5,767 nt of DNA from Deltaproteobacteria bacterium (GTDB lineage Bacteria; Desulfobacterota; Desulfarculia; Adiutricales; Adiutricaceae). The notes below the pieces were generated by a model, which did no database searches, was not told the DNA's origin, and saw nothing but the letters and a program-made list of their open reading frames with translations. The position numbers and the translations under genes were made by a program. Location: contig JAITIH010000051.1 in NCBI GenBank assembly GCA_031279525.1, positions 1-5,767 of the forward strand, in the 5' to 3' direction. Every line of letters starts with the position of its first letter. The first letter of the stretch is position 1. Below, piece after piece: positions 1 through 5,742 of this stretch.

Positions 1-1641
1 CGGACCAGCTACGAAGTCCTCTACAGCGACCTGGCCCCGGAGGACGCTGGGGCCATCACGGCCGAGCTGAAGAAAGCCAACCTGCCCTACCGGCTGGCCG
101 CCGGGGGCGCGGCCATTGAGATGCCCGTGGGCCAGGCCCAAGAGGCTCGCCTTAACCTAGCCATGCAAGGCCTCCCGGCCAAGGGCGGGGTGGGCTTTGA
201 GATTTTCGACGACCAAAAGCTAGGCGTGACCGACCTGCAGCAGAAGATTAACCTCCAAAGGGCGGTGACCGGGGAACTGGAGCGAACCATGATGCGGTTC
301 CCCGAGGTGGCCGACGCCCGCATCCACCTGACCGTGCCCAAGGAGACCTTGTTCATTGAGGACCAAAAGGACCCCACCGCCTCGGTCGTCTTGACCTTAA
401 GGCGAGGCGACGGCCTGGACAAGGGCAAATTAATGGGTATCGTCCACATAATGACCTCGGCCGTGGATGGGCTGACCCCCGACAACGTCTCGATCATCGA
501 CACCGAAGGCGGGCTTTTGTGGAGCAAGGACTCCCAAAAACCGGGGGTCTTAAACGACGACCAGCTGAAGCAGAAAAGGGCCTTCGAGCGGGAGCTGGCC
601 AACCGCATCAACTCCATGCTGGAAAAGGTCCTTGGGCCTTACAAGGCCACAACCCAAGTCAACTGCGAGCTGGACCTTAAAGAGGTCGTCACCAGCGAGG
701 ACATCTACGACCCGGAAAGATCGGCGGTCAGAAGCGAGCAGCGGATCCAAGAGCGCTCCACCGGCCCGGGCCGGGCCAACGCCGGGATCCCCAACGCCAC
801 CTACGAGTTGGGCACGGCCAACCGCCAGAACGCCAACCAAGGCGGCAACCAGGAAGTCTACTCCCGCAGCGAGGAAACCACTAACTACGAAATCACCAAC
901 ATCAAAAGAAAAACCGTCTCCGCCTCCGGCGATCTAAAAAAGGTCACCGTGGCGGTCTTGGTGGACGGCTTTTTCACCGTGGCCGAGGACGGGGCCAAGA
1001 TTTTCGCGCCCTTGCCCGAGGAGAAGCTGGAGCAACTGCGCCAGGCCATCCGCAACATCATCGGCTTCGACGAGGCGAGGGGGGACAGCGTGTCGGTCAG
1101 CAGCCTGGAATTCTACCGCGAGGAAACCGTAAACGTATGGGCCCTGTTCATTTTGGATCTCCTAAGGGAGTTTGGCCGGCCCTTCATCAATCTTTTGCTC
1201 ATTATCCTCTTCTTCCTCTTCGTGATTCGGCCTATCCTCAATTGGCTGAAGAAAGAGGTGGAGCCGGTCGGCAGCGGGGCCGAGCAGGCCGTCTTGCCCG
1301 ATTACCCCATGTCCGGCGGCCCGGGCGACAGCTTGCCCTTGCCTCTGCCGCCTAGGGAAGAGGTCTCCATGGCCCCGCCTAGCGGGCAGGCCTCAGAAGA
1401 GCCCCTGGCCCCGGATCAACCGGCTAGCCAAGACGTGGATCTGGTCCACTACGACGACGAGTCGCCGGAGGAGGAAGAGGAAGAGGAGATCCTGGACGAA
1501 GAGGGCGCGCCTCGCCTCGCCTATGGCCAACTTAGCCGCGACAACGTCATGCCCTTGGCTAAGGAGAACATGGACCGGACCGTGGGCTTGCTCCGCAGCT
1601 GGATCGAGCAAAAGCCGGCCGCCGAGGCCCGAGAGAAATAA
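1..1641 (+). CDS. fliF: Flagellar MS-ring protein FliF (5' end missing)
   Basis: FliF builds the inner-membrane MS ring, the base on which the C-ring and export gate assemble. The frame is open from base 1, so the start lies outside the window; 546 residues are visible, and by comparison with about 560-residue FliF proteins the first membrane helix and a few dozen residues are missing. The fragment begins with the YscJ/FliF ring-building region (YEVLYSDL, later GGVGFEIFDD), followed by a second ring-building segment (GELERTMMRFPEVADARIHL) near fragment residues 86-115. The family-typical DPERSAVRSEQ follows near 236-246. A membrane helix covers about 395-412 (FINLLLIILFFLFVI). The cytoplasmic tail is Pro-rich, then strongly acidic (485-501, seven Glu in a row), and ends in a helix at about 513-537 (LAKENMDRTVGLLRSWIEQ) that matches the FliG-docking helix. 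The stop is TAA at 1639-1641. The identification is secure; the exact N-terminus is unknown. Confidence 0.96.
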   Translation, partial: RTSYEVLYSDLAPEDAGAITAELKKANLPYRLAAGGAAIEMPVGQAQEARLNLAMQGLPAKGGVGFEIFDDQKLGVTDLQQKINLQRAVTGELERTMMRFPEVADARIHLTVPKETLFIEDQKDPTASVVLTLRRGDGLDKGKLMGIVHIMTSAVDGLTPDNVSIIDTEGGLLWSKDSQKPGVLNDDQLKQKRAFERELANRINSMLEKVLGPYKATTQVNCELDLKEVVTSEDIYDPERSAVRSEQRIQERSTGPGRANAGIPNATYELGTANRQNANQGGNQEVYSRSEETTNYEITNIKRKTVSASGDLKKVTVAVLVDGFFTVAEDGAKIFAPLPEEKLEQLRQAIRNIIGFDEARGDSVSVSSLEFYREETVNVWALFILDLLREFGRPFINLLLIILFFLFVIRPILNWLKKEVEPVGSGAEQAVLPDYPMSGGPGDSLPLPLPPREEVSMAPPSGQASEEPLAPDQPASQDVDLVHYDDESPEEEEEEEILDEEGAPRLAYGQLSRDNVMPLAKENMDRTVGLLRSWIEQKPAAEAREK

Positions 1642-1708
1642 AGGCCGCCCCCCCCCTTAGGGGCCCCTAAGCCCCCTTAAGGCTAGCTTAAGGGGGCGCG
1701 CGGCTTTT
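1641..1708 (+). terminator. Terminator-like nested palindromes after fliF
   Basis: Immediately after the fliF stop there is a perfect 16-base palindrome, CTTAGGGGCCCCTAAG (1656-1671). It abuts a hairpin with 11-bp arms, GCCCCCTTAAG (1671-1681) and CTTAAGGGGGC (1687-1697), and a 5-nt loop. An outer pairing, GCCGC (1644-1648) with GCGGC (1700-1704), can enclose both and is followed by TTTT at 1705-1708. A strong GC stem plus a short T run fits a Rho-independent terminator or attenuator, but the T run is only four bases long, so termination may be partial. The arms can pair in more than one way, because the C-run at 1649-1658 can also face the G-run at 1692-1696. Confidence 0.6.
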
Positions 1709-1748
1709 AGAGAAGGCTTATAGACCGTAGGGGCCTCTTTGGGCCTTT

Positions 1749-1766
1749 AATTGGCGAGGGCCAATT
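1749..1766. repeat. Small perfect hairpin AATTGGC-GAGG-GCCAATT
   Basis: Two 7-base arms (AATTGGC at 1749-1755 and GCCAATT at 1760-1766) flank a 4-base GAGG loop. It lies between the terminator-like structure and the heptad array. It has no T run after it, so it is more likely an operator-like site, an RNA processing hairpin, or chance than a terminator. Confidence 0.4.
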
Positions 1767-1789
1767 TAGGCTAAGGCCATTGGGCCGCC

Positions 1790-1915
1790 AAGGCCCAAGG
1801 CCAAAAGCTAAAAGCTAAAAGCCAAGGGCCAAAGGCCAAAGGCCAAAGGCCAAAGGCCAAAGGCCAAAGGCCAAAGGCCAAAGGCCAAAGGCCAAAGGCT
1901 AAAAGCCAAAAGCCA
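1790..1915. repeat. Heptanucleotide tandem repeat, 18 units, core GGCCAAA x10
   Basis: Ten perfect GGCCAAA units run from 1827 to 1896. The same 7-base register continues on both sides with variant units (AAGGCCC, AAAGCTA, AAAGCCA, AGGGCCA, AAGGCTA), giving 18 units in step from 1790 to 1915. The register slips at about 1916, although related GCC/AAA words continue to about 2040. GGCC is self-complementary, so a transcript could fold neighbouring units into short GGCC-AAA-GGCC hairpins. The uniform core flanked by degenerate units is the usual pattern of a slippage-prone array with a recently expanded centre. Role unknown. Confidence 0.95.
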
Positions 1916-1985
1916 AAGCCATAAGACGAAAGCCATGCGTCAAAGCCAAAAAAAATGGGGCCAAGCCGAAAAAGCGAAAAAAGGC

Positions 1986-2014
1986 TGGACAGGCTAAGGC
2001 CAAAAAGCCACAAT
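1986..2014 (+). promoter_or_regulatory. Candidate sigma70-type promoter before fliG
   Basis: TGGACA (1986-1991, five of six matches to TTGACA) is followed after 17 bp by CACAAT (2009-2014, four of six matches to TATAAT). Transcription would start near 2021, roughly 95 bases before the fliG start. The fit is modest, but the placement is sensible: it lies between a terminator-like structure and fliG. No sigma54 (GG-N10-GC) or sigma28 site was found in the gap. Confidence 0.28.
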
Positions 2015-2105
2015 AAAATAGGCGGCTAAAGCCAAAAAAGATAAGGCGGCTAGAGCGGCGGGGACGGGACGGGCGAATGGGATTGAGGCGAGATCGTCGC
2101 CATTT

Positions 2106-2111
2106 AGGGAG
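2106..2111 (+). promoter_or_regulatory. Ribosome-binding site of fliG
   Basis: AGGGAG lies six bases before the ATG at 2118. This supports that ATG as the start. Confidence 0.75.
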
Positions 2112-2117
2112 AGAGCG

Positions 2118-3134
2118 ATGCCTAGCGAGGATAATAAATTAATCCCCAAAGAGCTGTCTGGGCCGGAAAAGGCGGCTATCTTCCTTCTGACCATGGGCGA
2201 GGAGTTCACGGCCGACATCTTTAAGGAGTTGGAGGACATTGAGATAAAAAGCCTGGGCCGGGCCATGACCGGCATCCAGAACGTCACCCCCAACCAGATC
2301 CAAGACGTTCTTTACGAGTTCACCCAGGCCATCACCGAGCCCGGGGAGATCCGGATTAAGGGCGACGACTTCTTCAAAAACACCATTGGCCGAGCCTTGG
2401 ACGGAGACCGGGCCGGCGGCCTCATTCAGGACGTGAATTCCCCTGTGCCTTTCTCCAACATCAAAAACATCGACGCCAAATCCTTAGGCATCTTCATCCG
2501 CAACGAGCACCCCCAGACCATCGCCTTAGTCTTAGCCCACCTAGACCCCGGCAAGAGCGCCCAAATCATCGCCGAGTTTCCCGAGCCGCTCCAGCAGGAC
2601 GTCATGTTGCGCATCGCCGATCTAGAGCCCGTGGACTTTAGCGTCCTAGACGAGGTCGAGCAGGTCTTAAGGGAGGAGATTAAGGCCCAAGGGCCCATCG
2701 GCGGCCGGCCGGCCGGCGGCTCAAGCACTGTGGCCGAGATTTTAAACCAGGTCGACCAGAACACCGAAAACGCCATCCTAACCAAGCTGGACGAGGAGAG
2801 GGGCGATCTAGCCAACGAGGATCGAAAGCTCATGTTCGTCTTCGAGGACCTCATCAACGTCGACGACCGCTCCATCCGGGCCATCCTAAAGGAGGTCAAC
2901 AACGACGAGCTGACCTTGTCGCTCAAGGCCGCCTCCCCGGGCATGCAGGAGAAGATTTTCGCCAACCTCTCCGAGCGGGCCGCCAGCATGATCAAAGAGG
3001 ACTTGGAGGCCATGGGCCCGACCCGTATGGCCGACGTGGAAAAGGCTCAGCAGGCCATCCTCCGGGCGGCCAAGAAACTGGAGGCCGAGGGCAAGATAGT
3101 CATCGGCAAGGGCGAAGGAGACCAGTTTGTTTAA
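2118..3134 (+). CDS. fliG: Flagellar motor switch protein FliG
   Basis: FliG forms the membrane-proximal layer of the C-ring. Its N-domain binds the FliF tail, its middle domain binds FliM, and its C-domain meets the stator and carries torque. The 338 residues match the usual family length. The N-domain starts with GPEKAAIFLLTMGEE (about residues 15-29). The middle-domain EHPQ motif is at 130-133 within FIRNEHPQTIALVLAHLDPG. A Gly-rich linker (GGRPAGGSS, near 196-204) precedes AEILNQ. The C-domain torque region LMFVFEDLINVDDRSIRAIL spans 238-257, with the conserved acidic and basic residues in place, and the protein ends in a typical tail (KIVIGKGEG). The ATG at 2118 has a good ribosome-binding site. 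The reading frame is intact with no missing motif. The linker is encoded on GGCC-rich DNA with a 12-base palindrome at 2703-2714. The gene's end overlaps fliH. Confidence 0.98.
   Translation: MPSEDNKLIPKELSGPEKAAIFLLTMGEEFTADIFKELEDIEIKSLGRAMTGIQNVTPNQIQDVLYEFTQAITEPGEIRIKGDDFFKNTIGRALDGDRAGGLIQDVNSPVPFSNIKNIDAKSLGIFIRNEHPQTIALVLAHLDPGKSAQIIAEFPEPLQQDVMLRIADLEPVDFSVLDEVEQVLREEIKAQGPIGGRPAGGSSTVAEILNQVDQNTENAILTKLDEERGDLANEDRKLMFVFEDLINVDDRSIRAILKEVNNDELTLSLKAASPGMQEKIFANLSERAASMIKEDLEAMGPTRMADVEKAQQAILRAAKKLEAEGKIVIGKGEGDQFV
3115..3120 (+). promoter_or_regulatory. Ribosome-binding site fixing the TTG start of fliH
   Basis: AAGGAG inside the end of fliG lies six bases before TTG at 3127. This strong, well-spaced site is the reason for choosing the TTG start and predicts that fliH translation is coupled to fliG. 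Confidence 0.75.
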
Positions 3135-4545
3135 GCGTTTCGCTCCAGAAAGCCAGGCCGGCCCAGTGGGTCAGGCCGCCCCGGAGACGGCGGCTCGGGC
3201 CGAGCCGTTTGAGGGCGAGCTCTTCGGCCAGCCGGCCAAGGGCCTAAGCCAGCCCTTTCAGGAGTTTAAGGATCCCAAGGCGGCGAGCCAGGCCGGGGGC
3301 CCGGCTCTAAAGGAAGGGCCCTCCTTAGGCTACCTCTTTAAGCCCTTTAACCCCGGCCAGCCGGAGGATAAGGCCTTCGTGGCCCTTAAAGCCCCTAAAG
3401 GGGGCGACTACGAGTTTAAGGAGCTCGACCCCATAGACGACAACATAATCAACACCTTGGACAAAGCCGAGAAAAAAGCCAAGGCCATTTTGGCCGCGGC
3501 CGAAGGCCAAGAGCGGGAGTTTTTGGCCCAGGCCCGAAAGAAGGCCCAGGAGCTGTCGACGGAGCTGACGGCCAAAGCCCAAGGCGAGGCGGCTGAGCTT
3601 TATAAGAGCGCCGAGGAGGAGGCGGCCAAGATCCGCGAGGCGGCCCAGGCCTCGGTGGCGGGGGCCGACCAAGCCCGCGAGGAGCTGGCCAAGCTTAAAG
3701 CCGACTTGGACGCCTTAAGCCAGGAGGTGGCCGCCCACAAAGCCGAGGCCGCCGAGCGGCTGGCCAGCCTTAATGAGGGCGAGGCCCGCCTTAAGGCTAA
3801 GGAAGAGGAGCTGGCCGCCAAGAGCGCGAGCTTGGAGGACGAAAAAAAGAAAGCCCTAAGCGAGGCCGCCGCGGCCGGGCTGGCGGAGGGCCTGGCTCAG
3901 GGCCAAAAAGACGGCGAGGCCAAAGGGGAAAAACTTGGGCGCGAGGCCGCCCTGGATCAAGTTAAGAGCTTACTTAAGGCCTTAGCTAAAGTCGGGGACA
4001 TTTGGCAAGAGCTTTGGGAGGCCAACGGGGAGTTTATGGTTAGGCTCGCCGTGGAGGCGGCCGAGGCCATCGTCAATAAAGAGATCGAAAGCGGTCAGGG
4101 TTTAGCCGCCGGGGCCTTTAAGGCCTGCGTCGCTTACCTAACCCAGTCCCACGAGGCGGCCTTTAGGATCTGTCCCGGCGACCTGGCCGAGCTGGAAAAG
4201 GCGCGGGCCGAGCTTCGCGAGGAGATGGACAGCTTAGTCAACATCAAATTCGTCCCCGACGCGGCTTTGGGCCCAGGGGATCTAGTCATGGAGGCCGACG
4301 TGGGCCGCCTCGACGCGACCCTAAAAACCCGCCGCGAAAAAGTCATGACCGTCTTGCGGGCCGCCCTGGCCCAGGGCTTTGAGGGCTCCCCCGCGGGCGA
4401 GCCGAGCGCCCCGGCCCCGGCCGCAGAGACGACCGCTCCGCCGCCAGGGCCGCCGCCAGGGCCGCCGACCTCGCCGTCCGCGGGCCCAGCGACCGCCGCC
4501 CCGCCAACCTCGCCTGACCCGGCCGCCGAGCTGGGAGCCCTTTGA
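3127..4545 (+). CDS. fliH: Flagellar export regulator FliH, long form
   Basis: FliH dimers bind the FliI ATPase, restrain it, and link it to the C-ring and export gate in the cytoplasm. The product is 472 residues, about twice the usual FliH length of roughly 230-270. Residues 1-110 form a Pro/Gly/Phe-rich, probably disordered head (for example YLFKPFNPGQP). Residues about 110-250 are a long Ala/Glu/Lys coiled coil. Glycines at 251, 255, 259, 263, 267 and 271 make an unbroken GxxxG ladder, a hallmark of FliH. The C-terminal domain, resembling the V-ATPase E subunit, covers about 290-418 (IWQELWEANGEFMVRLAVEA, then ICPGDLAEL, then ALGPGDLVMEADVGRLDA). Residues 419-472 are an unusual Pro/Ala-rich tail. 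The TTG start overlaps the fliG stop by 8 bp and has a strong ribosome-binding site. The family call is firm; the function of the extra head and tail is not visible. Confidence 0.92.
   Translation: MFKRFAPESQAGPVGQAAPETAARAEPFEGELFGQPAKGLSQPFQEFKDPKAASQAGGPALKEGPSLGYLFKPFNPGQPEDKAFVALKAPKGGDYEFKELDPIDDNIINTLDKAEKKAKAILAAAEGQEREFLAQARKKAQELSTELTAKAQGEAAELYKSAEEEAAKIREAAQASVAGADQAREELAKLKADLDALSQEVAAHKAEAAERLASLNEGEARLKAKEEELAAKSASLEDEKKKALSEAAAAGLAEGLAQGQKDGEAKGEKLGREAALDQVKSLLKALAKVGDIWQELWEANGEFMVRLAVEAAEAIVNKEIESGQGLAAGAFKACVAYLTQSHEAAFRICPGDLAELEKARAELREEMDSLVNIKFVPDAALGPGDLVMEADVGRLDATLKTRREKVMTVLRAALAQGFEGSPAGEPSAPAPAAETTAPPPGPPPGPPTSPSAGPATAAPPTSPDPAAELGAL
4438..4470 (+). repeat. 12-bp direct repeat encoding PPPG in the FliH tail
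   Basis: The unit CCGCCGCCAGGG occurs at 4438-4449 and 4450-4461, followed by a partial third copy. It encodes the PPPGPPPGPP stretch of the FliH C-terminal tail. Short in-frame repeats like this change length by whole residues, so the tail probably varies between strains. Confidence 0.7.
4533..4537 (+). promoter_or_regulatory. Weak ribosome-binding site before the methyltransferase TTG
   Basis: GGGAG within the end of fliH lies four bases before TTG at 4542, which overlaps the fliH stop as TTGA. The site is short and close, so initiation probably depends on ribosomes ending fliH. The next in-frame ATG (4626, residue 29) has no better site. Confidence 0.45.
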
Positions 4546-5216
4546 ATCCGAGCCTCAACATTTGGGAGGCCTCAGAGGGACTTTTGAGCCTGGTCTACGA
4601 CCGCGGCCTTAATAAGGCCCCGGAGATGGACTGCGCGGCCCAAGGAGCCGAACTCCTGGCCCCCTTCATAGCTGGAAAGACGCGGCCCAAGTTAATCGAC
4701 GTGGGCTGCGGTGGCGGGCACTTTTACCATTCTTTAGCTAAACGTGGCTTATTAGTCGACTATTACGGCCTAGACTCTAGCCCGAAAATCGTGGCTCAAG
4801 CCCGGCGGGCTTTTCAAGAGCTGGGATTGGACCCGGGCCGGATAATTTTAGGGGCCGTGGAGGACTTGGCTGGGTTAAGCTTCGATTTGGCGGCCATCGT
4901 AAACGTCCTTTCCTTTCGACCGGACTTTCGGGAGCCCTTGGATCGGCTCGTCGACTGCGGGGTCCGGGCCATGGTCATCCGCGACAATTTCGGGCCGCGG
5001 ACGGAAATCCGTTGGGAAAAAGACGGGTTTTTGGACGAGGGCTTTAACCACCTTCATGGGTACTGGAACCGCTGGGCCGTCGCGGAAGTCCAGGAGTTTT
5101 TAACCTCTCGGGGCTTCACGAGCCAGGCCGTGGAAGACAGAAGGACCCGAGGCCAGGTCGAGGCGGTGGTGGGGAAACCCTACCACTGGTCCTGGCTAGT
5201 GGCCTTGAGGCCTTAA
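4542..5216 (+). CDS. Class I SAM-dependent methyltransferase, substrate unknown
   Basis: This 224-residue protein is predicted to transfer a methyl group from S-adenosylmethionine. It shows the Rossmann-type pattern: glycine-rich motif I DVGCGGGHF at 53-61, an acidic residue ending the second strand (YGLDSS, D78) for the SAM ribose, GAVEDL at 104-109 for the adenine, and FDLAAIVNVL at 114-123 for motif IV. The C-terminal part (GFNHLHGYWNRWAVAEVQEFLTSRGF, then YHWSWLVALRP) fits the last helix and strands of the fold, and is where substrate choice would be made. No signal peptide or membrane helix is seen, so it is cytoplasmic. It lacks the Cys-rich character of the flagellin lysine methylase FliB, and I do not recognise a specific subfamily. 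The TTG start overlaps the fliH stop by 4 bp, implying coupled expression. Flagellin, a flagellin glycan, or a basal-body protein are guesses from context only. Confidence 0.85.
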   Translation: MNPSLNIWEASEGLLSLVYDRGLNKAPEMDCAAQGAELLAPFIAGKTRPKLIDVGCGGGHFYHSLAKRGLLVDYYGLDSSPKIVAQARRAFQELGLDPGRIILGAVEDLAGLSFDLAAIVNVLSFRPDFREPLDRLVDCGVRAMVIRDNFGPRTEIRWEKDGFLDEGFNHLHGYWNRWAVAEVQEFLTSRGFTSQAVEDRRTRGQVEAVVGKPYHWSWLVALRP

Positions 5217-5404
5217 AGTCGCGAGTAATTCCAAATATTTTTTGGGCGCCGTGGCAAAGCGCATTTACCTAAAGCGGGTTGAGACGTCCGCCCGGCGACT
5301 TGACTAATCCGGTCGGTAGCGACCTTGGAAGTCATGAAGGCGACTAAATGGCCTTTGCCCATGGCGTAAAGTCCTCTTTAGGAGGGCCGCGAGCGCTTAG
5401 GCCG

Positions 5405-5422
5405 CGACGTGAGCGAACGTCG
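5405..5422. repeat. Hairpin CGACGT-GAGCGA-ACGTCG
   Basis: Perfect 6-base arms (5405-5410 and 5417-5422) flank a 6-base loop. The loop-side word GAGCGAAC occurs again at 5493-5500. There is no T run after it. It could be an operator or part of an RNA structure; chance is also possible. Confidence 0.35.
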
Positions 5423-5730
5423 AGCGGGCCCTAGAAATAGAAGTTACGGAAGCCGACCCGCCAGAAAATTGGGGAAGGCCGACGTCGGAGACGAGCGAAC
5501 GAATTTATGGGCCTATTCCCGGGGCCATTAAACCCTAATACGGGCGCGTCGGGCGACTTTGTTTCTCTAAAATAGTATAAGCAGAGCTCTCTCTGATTCC
5601 GTCGGGGCGGCGGCGGCATGCGCGTAAAAGAGGTGGACGTGGCGACAAGGGAAGCCCAATTAGGCCGTTAACTTTTGGTAGTTTTCTCTGTCTGAGCGAC
5701 GTAAGAAACTGACGTCCGGCGACGGACTTA

Positions 5731-5742
5731 ATTAGGCCTAAT
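5731..5742. repeat. 12-base palindrome ATTAGGCCTAAT
   Basis: This is a perfect dyad near the window end. Its left part, AATTAGGCC, also occurs at 5658-5666. It resembles a dimeric repressor site in size and could belong to the control region of a gene beyond the window, but nothing in view confirms that. Confidence 0.3.

Larger units (their letters stand above)
1642..2117. other. fliF-fliG intergenic region (476 bp)
   Basis: No gene is supported here. From left to right it contains the nested palindromes after fliF, a small hairpin, the heptad tandem repeat (1790-1915), an A- and GCC-rich stretch that looks like decayed repeat (about 1916-2040), a weak promoter candidate, and the fliG ribosome-binding site. 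Open stretches exist on both strands across the repeat only because a 7-bp unit without stops reads as a 7-residue repeat in every frame; none has a start codon with a ribosome-binding site. In most bacteria fliF and fliG are adjacent or overlapping, so this gap is unusual. Confidence 0.8.

Noticed and set aside
87..617. 176-codon open frame on the minus strand inside fliF
   Set aside because: It is a shadow of the fliF frame in GC-rich DNA, with Ser/Arg/Trp-rich nonsense composition and no recognisable domain.
1790..1915. CRISPR array
   Set aside because: The repeat unit is 7 bp with no spacers, so this is a simple tandem repeat.
1775..1998. Open + strand stretch across the repeat encoding a Lys/Gln-rich peptide
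   Set aside because: It has no usable start before the repeat, begins right after an in-frame stop, and exists only because the heptad lacks stops.
1771..2013. 80-codon open frame on the minus strand with a hydrophobic seven-residue repeat
   Set aside because: It is the translation of the GGCCAAA array. A 7-bp unit without stops gives a seven-residue repeat in any frame. The TTG start has no ribosome-binding site.
2426..3013. 195-codon open frame on the minus strand inside fliG
   Set aside because: It is fully antisense to a well-supported fliG, Ser-rich and low in complexity, with no family resemblance.
5164..5188. Eleven-pair hairpin with an AAA loop in the last codons of the methyltransferase
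   Set aside because: It includes two G-T wobbles, has no T run after it, and lies in coding sequence, so it is not supported as a terminator.
5409..5531. 40-codon GTG frame downstream of a perfect TAGGAGG at 5379-5385
   Set aside because: The ribosome-binding-like site is 23 bases from the GTG, too far for initiation. The peptide is Arg-rich and not recognised, and no start lies at the proper distance.
5568..5581. TAAAAT and TATAAG as possible -10 boxes
   Set aside because: No -35-like hexamer lies 16-18 bases upstream and no gene follows within the window.
5618..5671. 17-residue ATG frame (MRVKEVDVATREAQLGR)
   Set aside because: It has no ribosome-binding site (GGCGGCGGCGGC precedes the ATG) and no homology is apparent; chance is likely.
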